Below are positions 1-5,051 of a stretch of DNA of 5,051 nt, piece by piece. The stretch's first letter is position 1. Each line of letters begins with the position of its first letter. The notes beneath the pieces were generated by a model. It searched no databases. It had not been told where the DNA came from and worked only from the letters and a program-made list of their open reading frames with translations. The stretch is from Bryobacterales bacterium (lineage in GTDB: Bacteria > Acidobacteriota > Terriglobia > Bryobacterales > Bryobacteraceae), in assembly GCA_020853155.1 (NCBI GenBank), contig JADYZL010000625.1, forward strand, positions 1 to 5,051. The letters run 5' to 3'. The position numbers were made by a program, and so were the translations under genes.

Positions 1-489
1 GCGATTGCCGGGCCCTGGACAGTGGATTTCGCCGGCGGCCCGCAGAAGGTGGACTTCCCGGAACTCATCTCCTGGACTGCGCACCCGGACCCGGCCATTC
101 GCTACTTCAGCGGCTCCGCCCGCTATCACACGAAGTTCACCCTGCCCGCCGGGTGGCGCCGGAACAACCCCGGCGCCGTGATCGACCTAGGTCGGCTATG
201 GACCATCGGGGACGCCTGGCTGAACGGCCATCGGCTTGGCATCACCTGGACCCAGCCGTTCACGCTCAACGCATCGGCGGCTTTACGTGATGGAGAGAAC
301 GAACTGGTCGTGGAGATCGTCAACACCTGGCACAACCGCCTTGTGGGCGACGCCAAGTTGCCGCCCGCCGAGCGATCGACTCGCACCAACATCGAGGTCT
401 CAGCGGGGAAACCCTGGGCGGAACTCGACCCGCTCGAGTCCGGGCTCTTCGGGCCGGTGCGGCTCCTTGGCAATCCGCGCGAGAGGTAG
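1..489 (+). CDS. Glycoside hydrolase, GH106 (alpha-L-rhamnosidase)-like, C-terminal part only
   Basis: The reading frame is open from base 1 and ends at TAG 487-489, so 162 C-terminal residues are visible and the start lies outside the window. The visible part looks like the beta-sandwich (galactose-binding-like) domain that closes large GH106-type hydrolases. In order it shows a GPW strand (residues 4-6), an SWT...P.I.YFSG.A.Y segment (24-42), DLGRLWTIGDAWLNGHRLG (62-80), a WTQPF strand (83-87), a DGENELVVEIVNTWHNRLVGD block (98-117), and a closing ESGLFGPVRLL (146-156). These blocks are typical of the C-terminal domain of secreted or periplasmic rhamnosidase-like enzymes that release terminal L-rhamnose from plant or bacterial glycans. 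The catalytic domain is not in view, so substrate and activity are inferred. It could also be another large beta-sandwich hydrolase (GH2-like). The gene converges on the flippase gene, 204 bp away. Confidence 0.75.
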   Translation, partial: AIAGPWTVDFAGGPQKVDFPELISWTAHPDPAIRYFSGSARYHTKFTLPAGWRRNNPGAVIDLGRLWTIGDAWLNGHRLGITWTQPFTLNASAALRDGENELVVEIVNTWHNRLVGDAKLPPAERSTRTNIEVSAGKPWAELDPLESGLFGPVRLLGNPRER

Positions 490-556
490 GGCTGCCGTTG
501 GCTCCGCGCTTCATTCCGCGCCGCACGGCGAAGGGAGTCTTGTCCGGACCGGTGTA

Positions 557-600
557 AGAATGCGCTTTACCGGCCGGCGCCGCCAGACACAGCGCATTCT
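557..600. repeat. Perfect 10-bp inverted repeat, candidate bidirectional terminator
   Basis: AGAATGCGCT (557-566) is the exact reverse complement of AGCGCATTCT (591-600). The 24-nt spacer contains the palindromes CCGGCCGG (570-577) and GGCGCC (576-581), so the RNA could fold further. The repeat lies 68 bp after the hydrolase stop codon. On the plus strand it is followed by an AT-rich tract (ATTGATTCTAAATATATT) rather than a true T run. Terminator function is therefore possible but unproven; it could equally be a copy of an interspersed repeat. Confidence 0.4.
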
Positions 601-643
601 ATTGATTCTAAATATATTAGCCACGAACTGACAAGAAAGAGTT

Positions 644-661
644 TTGTCCGGATTGTCCGGA
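644..661. repeat. Tandem 9-bp direct repeat TTGTCCGGA x2, also a hairpin
   Basis: TTGTCCGGA occurs at 644-652 and again immediately at 653-661. Because TCCGGA is self-complementary, 647-652 and 656-661 can pair as a 6-bp stem with a 3-nt loop. Read on the minus strand the hairpin begins 33 nt after the flippase stop codon and is followed by CAAAACTCTTTCTT, a weakly pyrimidine-rich tail. It could be the terminator of the glycosyltransferase-flippase unit, though the short stem and interrupted T tract make it a weak one. A third TTGTCCGGA lies at 540-548. Confidence 0.35.
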
Positions 662-693
662 TTTCCACCGTGCGCAGGCCGTCTTGAAGGGCG

Positions 694-2184
694 CTAATCC
701 GCCGCCGCGGGCTGCCGCTTCGCTTGTCTTTCCCGCCACAAGGATTTCACGAACTCGATGTATCGTGTGAACTTCTCCCGGAAGAATAGGCCGAAGACCG
801 CGGCGTAGACGATTCCTCCCAGCGAGACGCTCGCCGTCAAACTGCTCAAGGTGTTGAATCCGGAAGGCATCATGGAGTGCCTCCAAAAATACACCGCCCC
901 GACCATCACCGCCGAAGCGAGCACGCTCGGAGCAAGCGTCCCGATCAATTCACTCACGCGAAGCTGGATATCCCGCATCGCGGTGATCACAAAGGGAACA
1001 AGCAGCATCGGCACCGCCATGAGCCACGCCGCGGCAACTCCGTCGAGCTCCCAATGGGTTCCAGCTAGAAATGCCACGGGCATCACAAGCGTTCTTGCAA
1101 GGTGCCACTGCATCACCATCTTGGTCTTTCGGAGATTGACGAGAACCTGCTGAGTGAGCGCGATGATCGTGTTGAACCACGCGGCGATGGCGATCCAGCG
1201 CAAGGGTCCGATCACTCCCGCCCACTTATCGCCAAGCACAAGCAGCACCACATCCGAGGCCACCACGATCACACCGGCAGCCAAAGGCAGTGTAGACATG
1301 CTCAGCAACTCGATCCAGATCAGGTAGTAACGCCGGATCAGCGCAATATCATCCTGAACGCCGGCGAAGAGCGGACCCGTGACGCGGAAGATGAGAGTGC
1401 TAATCCGTTCCGACGGCGCCACCGCAAGACTCACAGCCATCCGGTAGATCCCCAGCAAGGCTTCGCCGAGGACGCGGCCAATAATAATGGCATCCATCTG
1501 CTCCGACACCGCCGTGGCGAACTGCGTCGTCGAGAGGTGCCAGCCGCATACGAGAGGAGCCTTTACATCCTTCCATTTCGGGATCGAGAGCCCCACCCAA
1601 TGCCAGGACACCAAGGTTGCGGCGATGGCGAACCGCCCGGCGGTGATTCCCCAAACAATCGACCAATAGCCCCATCCGAGCAGCGCGAACACGACCGTGA
1701 AGCCCGCTTGCGCGATCGCTTGAATCGCCTCGGAAAGGGCTAGCCGCCGGTACTCCAGGTTTCTCCTCAGCAACCCAAATGGCACCAACTGGAAGCCCGC
1801 GATCAACACGGATAGGCTGGCCACCTGGAGCACGCCGGCCACGGCATCATTCTGAAATAGCCAACCAACGATGGGCGCGGTCGCAACGCAAACAAGTGCG
1901 GCGATCACTCCGAAACCTACCGCCACGGTGTTCAATTGCGCCAGGATCTCGTAACCCAGTTCCCGCATCAGCATGACCGCGCCGGCGAGGCCAAATTCGG
2001 CGATCGAATTCGTCAGCACCAGGTACACTCCCGCTAATGCAACGATCCCGAAATCGGTGACGGAGAGGAGCCTGGCGAGGACCACAACCGAGCCCCAGGT
2101 GAGCAACTGGGTCGCCCATTTCGCCCCAGCCGTCCACGCGAGCCCACCTACAAAGACGCGGTCGAACTGTTTGGAAGACGCCAC
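694..2184 (-). CDS. Polysaccharide/oligosaccharide flippase, WzxC/TuaB-like (MOP superfamily)
   Basis: This 496-residue integral membrane protein would move lipid-linked oligosaccharide units across the inner membrane for surface or exported polysaccharide assembly. It has about a dozen hydrophobic segments, roughly at residues 11-38, 45-70, 84-110, 116-137, 152-172, 175-195, 240-256, 288-316, 325-345, 362-376, 382-402, 415-433 and 449-467. Family-like blocks include ARLLSVTDFGIVALAGVY (37-54), LLRRNLEYRRLALSEAI (138-154), GWGYWSIVWG (170-179), and MDAIIIGRVLGEALLGIYRMA (230-250) followed by P.FAGVQDD (271-279). These match the pattern of WzxC/TuaB proteins (Polysacc_synt type, COG2244), and the length is usual. 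The basic C-terminal tail (480-490) is probably cytoplasmic. The start is GTG at 2184-2182; its first base is the last base of the upstream gene's TAG stop (TAGTG), and an AAGGGGG ribosome-binding site lies 7 nt before it. The substrate cannot be read from sequence. An exporter of another lipid-linked glycan is the main alternative. Confidence 0.9.
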   Translation of the reverse strand: MASSKQFDRVFVGGLAWTAGAKWATQLLTWGSVVVLARLLSVTDFGIVALAGVYLVLTNSIAEFGLAGAVMLMRELGYEILAQLNTVAVGFGVIAALVCVATAPIVGWLFQNDAVAGVLQVASLSVLIAGFQLVPFGLLRRNLEYRRLALSEAIQAIAQAGFTVVFALLGWGYWSIVWGITAGRFAIAATLVSWHWVGLSIPKWKDVKAPLVCGWHLSTTQFATAVSEQMDAIIIGRVLGEALLGIYRMAVSLAVAPSERISTLIFRVTGPLFAGVQDDIALIRRYYLIWIELLSMSTLPLAAGVIVVASDVVLLVLGDKWAGVIGPLRWIAIAAWFNTIIALTQQVLVNLRKTKMVMQWHLARTLVMPVAFLAGTHWELDGVAAAWLMAVPMLLVPFVITAMRDIQLRVSELIGTLAPSVLASAVMVGAVYFWRHSMMPSGFNTLSSLTASVSLGGIVYAAVFGLFFREKFTRYIEFVKSLWRERQAKRQPAAAD

Positions 2185-3365
2185 TACTGCGCCCCCTTCA
2201 TTGCGGCGTTCACCATGCCGGTGAAATGAGCAACGTAGGCTTCTTCCGAGAACTCCCGCTGCACGAGTTGAAACCCGGCTTCCCCCATCCTCGCTCTCAG
2301 GGATGGATCGTCCAGCAAGCGGCGCAACCGGTCTTCCAGCGCTGCGGCATCGTCCGAAGGAAACAGGTATCCTGTCTCCCCATCCCGGATGACATGAGGG
2401 ATTCCACCGACGCGGGAACCGACAACCGGAACCCCCGCCCCCATTGCTTCCAGGAGAACCCGGCCCATCCCTTCACAGCGCGACGGCAGTACGAAAATTG
2501 AGGCCTGGCTAATCAGTTCGAGCGTCTCCGGATGCGGCCGCCCTTTCAGCACCTCGATTCGGGGATTCCCCCGGAAGGTGTCATCGAATTTCTCCAATTC
2601 CGGATAATGACCGAGAAGCTGAAGCTTCGCCGATGGGTAATCCGCTTGTAGATTCATGAATGCCTTCACGAGCAAATCGATCCCCTTCAAATACCACGGC
2701 GCCCCGACCATGAGGATCACTGGATCCCCCTTTCCCCGGGTTCGCCGAATACTGGCAACAGGGACGAAATCGTGAAACACCGATTGCGGCGCGGTTCTCA
2801 GCCGCGGATAGGCATCCAGTGTATTTGGCGCCAGGACGTGGGTTTGATCCGCCGCGAGGACAGCCAGATGCAGGCACATATTCGAGAAGCGGTGCATCAG
2901 CTTATCCTTGAAGGTCGGCACGGGACGGTTGGTCAGATGCAGCAAACTCGGCGAAGTCGCAATCTCAACGATCAGTTTCGCACCGGTGAACCATTTGACG
3001 GCGATCCCACATAGAGCGGGAAGAAAGTGGGAATATACAACCACACAATCAAAAGGGTGCTGATTATGAAGCTTCAGTGCCGTGGAGAGCGTGAAGCGTA
3101 TCCGCCTCAACCAACCGCTGGCGCCTTTTGGCGGGTTCAATAACCAATGATAGGTAAAGTTCCCTACGGAGTGTTGAGGAAAACTCCCCGGCCCAAATCG
3201 TTCTTCCACCTGGCTCCCCTCCACGAACCAGATCGGCTGCAAGATATCCCCCTGAAGGTGACGGGAGAGAAGGTAGAATCTGTCCTGAGATGGGTCAGTG
3301 GGAGGGGGAACTCTCGTACCGTGGATATACAGAATCCGTGGGCTCTCTGGGGAAACATGAGGCAT
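2184..3365 (-). CDS. Glycosyltransferase, GT4 family (GT-B fold)
   Basis: This is a retaining, nucleotide-sugar-dependent glycosyltransferase, probably acting at the cytoplasmic face of the membrane on a lipid-linked glycan. Counting from the preferred ATG (393 residues), the N-terminal Rossmann domain opens with RILYIHG (10-16). The C-terminal donor-binding domain begins near VILMVGAPWYLKGIDLL (216-232). The GT4 signature E-x7-E is present in RCEGMGRVLLEAMGAG (E298 and E306), followed by VGGIPHVIRDGETGYLF (319-335). The length is normal for the family. The frame also allows a TTG start at 3386 (400 residues). I prefer ATG 3365-3363 because it is the stronger codon and still leaves a short lead before the first beta strand, but neither start has a convincing ribosome-binding site. 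The stop TAG overlaps the flippase start by one base, which implies co-transcription and translational coupling. Donor and acceptor sugars are unknown. Confidence 0.9.
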   Translation of the reverse strand: MPHVSPESPRILYIHGTRVPPPTDPSQDRFYLLSRHLQGDILQPIWFVEGSQVEERFGPGSFPQHSVGNFTYHWLLNPPKGASGWLRRIRFTLSTALKLHNQHPFDCVVVYSHFLPALCGIAVKWFTGAKLIVEIATSPSLLHLTNRPVPTFKDKLMHRFSNMCLHLAVLAADQTHVLAPNTLDAYPRLRTAPQSVFHDFVPVASIRRTRGKGDPVILMVGAPWYLKGIDLLVKAFMNLQADYPSAKLQLLGHYPELEKFDDTFRGNPRIEVLKGRPHPETLELISQASIFVLPSRCEGMGRVLLEAMGAGVPVVGSRVGGIPHVIRDGETGYLFPSDDAAALEDRLRRLLDDPSLRARMGEAGFQLVQREFSEEAYVAHFTGMVNAAMKGAQ

Positions 3366-3519
3366 ACAGGAACGATTCCGGACCAAAATTGTTAATTCTC
3401 AGGACATCGCAATACGGCGCAAGAGGCAGGTCCTACATTCCGAAATCCAACCTAAGCACCGCGCCGAAACGAGGGGTGAAAAGCGCGCCGTCAGTCCTAC
3501 TGAAATCTCCGGTCAACAT

Positions 3520-3529
3520 TGATGCATCA
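3520..3529. repeat. 10-bp perfect palindrome TGATGCATCA
   Basis: TGATGCATCA is its own reverse complement. It lies about 155 bp upstream of the preferred start of the minus-strand glycosyltransferase, inside the divergent region, so it could be a binding site for a dimeric regulator. There is no second copy in the window and no recognised regulator consensus, so this is a structural observation only. Confidence 0.2.
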
Positions 3530-3569
3530 TGCCCCAGTTGTCCAATGCCTAGCTTACACTACCTTTGGA

Positions 3570-3605
3570 GAAGGGGTCACCGGCCGCGCACACGCACGAA
3601 GGGGT
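3570..3605. repeat. Short direct repeat GAAGGGGT, two copies 28 bp apart
   Basis: GAAGGGGT occurs at 3570-3577 and 3598-3605. The first copy runs into CACCGGCCG and the second into GTCGCCGCC, so the similarity continues imperfectly. It is followed by CCGCC-A-GGCGG (3610-3620), a short near-palindrome. The pair may mark an internal duplication within a non-coding element. Confidence 0.25.
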
Positions 3606-3652
3606 GTCGCCGCCAGGCGGAAGTGCATTCTCCTTCGGCCTTCCAGCCCATT

Positions 3653-3680
3653 CTGGCCGCGCTGCCGTGCCGCGGCCCAG
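3653..3680. repeat. GC-rich hairpin, 9-bp stem with one bulged base
   Basis: CTGGCCGCG (3653-3661) pairs with CGCGGCCCAG (3671-3680), leaving one bulged C and a 9-nt loop. The inner seven pairs are contiguous G-C pairs, so the fold should be stable as RNA on either strand. No T run follows on either side, so it is unlikely to be an intrinsic terminator. Confidence 0.35.
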
Positions 3681-3771
3681 CGCGGACTTAGCGCCATGCG
3701 GCCCTGGGCAAAACGCGGACCCGCGTGGGGCACTCCCGATCCAGGCGGCTGGCTCAACGAGGCCGTGCCCG

Positions 3772-3794
3772 TTCGAGGAATCTTTCGCCTCGAA
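3772..3794. repeat. Hairpin, 7-bp stem and 9-nt loop
   Basis: TTCGAGG (3772-3778) is the exact reverse complement of CCTCGAA (3788-3794), with the loop AATCTTTCG. It lies about 180 bp upstream of the plus-strand glycosyltransferase start. No T tract follows, so it is not terminator-like; its role is unknown. Confidence 0.3.
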
Positions 3795-3845
3795 GCAAGC
3801 AGTGGACTCGTCCTGCCGCATCCTCACAAGTGGTAACCTGTCAGA

Positions 3846-3879
3846 GGCGGCAGCGGGAAAGCGCGAGTTCACTGCCGCC
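3846..3879. repeat. Hairpin, 8-bp stem and 18-nt loop
   Basis: GGCGGCAG (3846-3853) is the exact reverse complement of CTGCCGCC (3872-3879). It lies about 90 bp upstream of the plus-strand glycosyltransferase start. If the transcript begins upstream of it, it would be in the 5' leader. No riboswitch or attenuator class is recognised. Confidence 0.3.
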
Positions 3880-3970
3880 GCCGGCACGTCTTTCCCTATT
3901 CGAATTATTCGAACGGCTCAACCTCACCGCATGTGGGCTCCGAAGTCCAAGCTAACCATTGAATTGCAGT

Positions 3971-5051
3971 ATGATTCGAATCCTCTTTTGTGAGACAAAT
4001 CTGGATGGAACAATTGGAGGTTCTTATTTTAGCCTATATTTCCTTGTTACACGCCTAGATCGCACAAAATATACCCCAGTCGTCGTGTTCCATTACGCGA
4101 ATCCGATCGCCACGAAGCTGCAAAGCGAAGGGGTCGAAGTGCATATCTTAAAGCCTGGCAAGTCCGTATCCGGAATACGATCAATACAGAAGCTTCAAAT
4201 GACTGGGATCGTCAATGGGATCACCTACATTCTCCTGCCGGCTCTTCGCTTTCGCTCTTTCTTGAGGAAGAAGGCAATCTCGTTGGTGCATGCGAATAAT
4301 GGCCTGGATACGAACTATTCGTGGATCCTCGCCGCAAAGCTGGCGGGCATCCCCTGCGTGATCCATCAGCGGGGGGACACTGCCGACGATGGCCCGCTCT
4401 TCCGGATGTTTCGCAACTTCGTGGCCAAAGTCATCTGCGTCTCGAAGGCAACTGCCCAGAATGCGGAAGCGGCGGGGATTTCACAGTCGAAATTGGTCAC
4501 GGTTTACAACGGCATCGACCCTGATTTACCGGTTACGCGCAGCCGGCAGCAGTTGCGAGCGCAGCTCGGCATCGCGGAAACAACCCCACTCATCGGCATC
4601 GCAGGCACCATTCGTTCCTGGAAGGGGCAGGACGTTGTATTGAAAGCGGTAAGGCTACTAAAGGACAACTTCCCCAACATCCAATGCCTGATTATTGGTG
4701 AAGTATCGAATGACCAACGGGAATATGAGGCATATCTCCACGCACTGGTTGAGGATCTGGGCATTTCAAGCCACGTTCGCTTCCTTGGCCACCAGGACCG
4801 CGTTTTCGATTTCGTCAATGCAATCGATGTGCCGGTGCATGCATCGACGGAGCCGGAGCCCTTTGGCCGGGTGATCATAGAAGCAATGGCGCTCGAGAAG
4901 CCGATCGTCGCCTCGCGGGCAGGCGGTGTGACGGAAATCGTTGTGGAAGGGGAGACGGGGCTTTTGTACACGCCAGGCGACGCAGCCGCGCTTGCCGCTT
5001 GCGTCAAACACCTCTTGGAGAATCCGGAGCTGGCGAAGAGGCTTGGAGAGC
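3971..5051 (+). CDS. Glycosyltransferase, GT4 family (GT-B fold), C-terminal end cut by window
   Basis: The frame is open from ATG 3971 to the right edge without a stop, giving 360 visible residues; family members usually have about 370-410, so only the tail is missing. The N-terminal domain opens with MIRILFCETNLDGTIGGSY (1-19), the usual first beta strand and Gly-rich loop. Further blocks are SLVHANNG (104-111), CVIHQRGD (129-136), VICVSKATA (154-162) and VYNGID (178-183). The donor-binding domain has IGIAGTIRSWKGQDVVLKA (208-226), the E-x7-E motif in EPFGRVIIEAMA (E296 and E304) and AGGVTEIVVEGETGLLY (317-333). An in-frame TAA at 3953-3955 limits the start to ATG 3971 or TTG 3959; ATG fits the family best, though no clear ribosome-binding site precedes it. 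The first 100 or so bases are AT-rich compared with the rest. It is probably a retaining sugar transferase for a surface glycan; donor and acceptor are unknown. Confidence 0.92.
   Translation, partial: MIRILFCETNLDGTIGGSYFSLYFLVTRLDRTKYTPVVVFHYANPIATKLQSEGVEVHILKPGKSVSGIRSIQKLQMTGIVNGITYILLPALRFRSFLRKKAISLVHANNGLDTNYSWILAAKLAGIPCVIHQRGDTADDGPLFRMFRNFVAKVICVSKATAQNAEAAGISQSKLVTVYNGIDPDLPVTRSRQQLRAQLGIAETTPLIGIAGTIRSWKGQDVVLKAVRLLKDNFPNIQCLIIGEVSNDQREYEAYLHALVEDLGISSHVRFLGHQDRVFDFVNAIDVPVHASTEPEPFGRVIIEAMALEKPIVASRAGGVTEIVVEGETGLLYTPGDAAALAACVKHLLENPELAKRLGE

Larger units (their letters stand above)
490..693. other. Convergent intergenic region with hairpins and short repeats
   Basis: This 204-bp gap lies between the 3' ends of the hydrolase (plus) and the flippase (minus). 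I see no credible gene in it. The right part is AT-rich (600-645) and the left part is GC-rich. It holds a perfect 10-bp inverted repeat (557-566/591-600), a tandem TTGTCCGGA pair (644-661) and a third TTGTCCGGA copy at 540-548. Both flanking genes need transcription termination here, which is the simplest role for the hairpins, although neither has a clean run of T residues. Confidence 0.6.
3366..3970. other. Divergent intergenic region, hairpin-rich, no credible gene
   Basis: About 600 bp separate the two divergently transcribed glycosyltransferase genes, so promoters for both should lie here. I could not find a -35/-10 pair good enough to annotate. Several open frames cross the region on both strands, but they overlap each other, have low-complexity Arg/Pro/Ala/Gly composition and show no family motif, as expected from GC-rich non-coding DNA. 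The central part (about 3570-3880) is GC-rich and holds several inverted repeats; the outer parts are more AT-rich. The region may be an interspersed repeat, a structured leader or decayed sequence. Confidence 0.6.

Noticed and set aside
1102..1743. 213-codon plus-strand open frame
   Set aside because: It lies wholly antisense to the flippase gene and is a His/Arg/Asp-rich shadow translation of membrane-segment codons.
3387..3560. Possible sigma-70 promoter for the minus-strand glycosyltransferase (a TTGACC hexamer on the minus strand at 3513-3518)
   Set aside because: No acceptable -10 hexamer follows at 16-18 bp, so the match is not better than chance.
3290..3691. 133-codon plus-strand open frame overlapping the start of the minus-strand glycosyltransferase
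   Set aside because: It is antisense to a well-supported gene over its first part and shows no protein family features.
3549..3887. 112-codon open frame on the minus strand in the same region
   Set aside because: Its composition is Pro/Ala/Gly/Arg-rich with no family signature, and the alternative frames overlapping it are equally open, which is what GC-rich DNA gives by chance.
3565..3993. 142-codon open frame on the plus strand in the divergent intergenic region
   Set aside because: It starts in GC-rich non-coding sequence, has no recognisable motif, overlaps other equally long frames on both strands and runs into the start of the clear GT4 gene.
4504..5007. 167-codon minus-strand open frame
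   Set aside because: It is antisense to the GT4 gene that runs to the window end; that gene carries the E-x7-E motif over the same bases, and this frame has Ser/Arg-rich composition with no motif.
1..5051. CRISPR arrays, tRNA or rRNA genes, insertion-sequence ends, transposase or integrase genes
   Set aside because: I scanned for regular repeat-spacer spacing, cloverleaf folds and transposase or integrase motifs and saw none; the short repeats found lack the target-site duplications or long terminal inverted repeats expected of an insertion sequence.

Overview
The window is moderately GC-rich bacterial DNA. By hand count 60% G+C at 4801-4920, with one AT-rich patch of 38% at 3961-4080. It carries a piece of a cell-surface or exported-polysaccharide locus: a WzxC/TuaB-type flippase, two GT-B fold glycosyltransferases of the GT4 type, and the C-terminal end of a large glycoside hydrolase that resembles the GH106 alpha-L-rhamnosidase family. 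The gene content and composition would fit a Gram-negative soil lineage such as Acidobacteriota (Bryobacter/Solibacter-like), but this is an impression; no phylogenetic marker is present.

Layout. (1) 1-489, plus strand: C-terminal 162 residues of the hydrolase, cut off by the window start. (2) 490-693: convergent intergenic region with a perfect 10-bp inverted repeat and a tandem 9-bp repeat that can fold as a hairpin. (3) 3365-694, minus strand: a two-gene unit, glycosyltransferase first and flippase second, joined by a 1-nt stop/start overlap. (4) About 3366-3970: a divergent, gene-free region of about 600 bp with several GC-rich hairpins and some short motifs shared with the gap at 490-693. 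(5) 3971 to the window end, plus strand: a second GT4 glycosyltransferase, open through the right edge and missing only its last few dozen residues.

How the genes may work together (inference): the two glycosyltransferases would add sugars to a lipid-linked oligosaccharide on the cytoplasmic face of the inner membrane, and the flippase would translocate the product. The hydrolase may belong to a separate catabolic unit, since it converges on the others and has its own 3' end here. The protein-coding content is ordinary for such a locus, and I found no evidence of a new kind of system. The parts most worth a second look are the two non-coding regions flanking the minus-strand unit.
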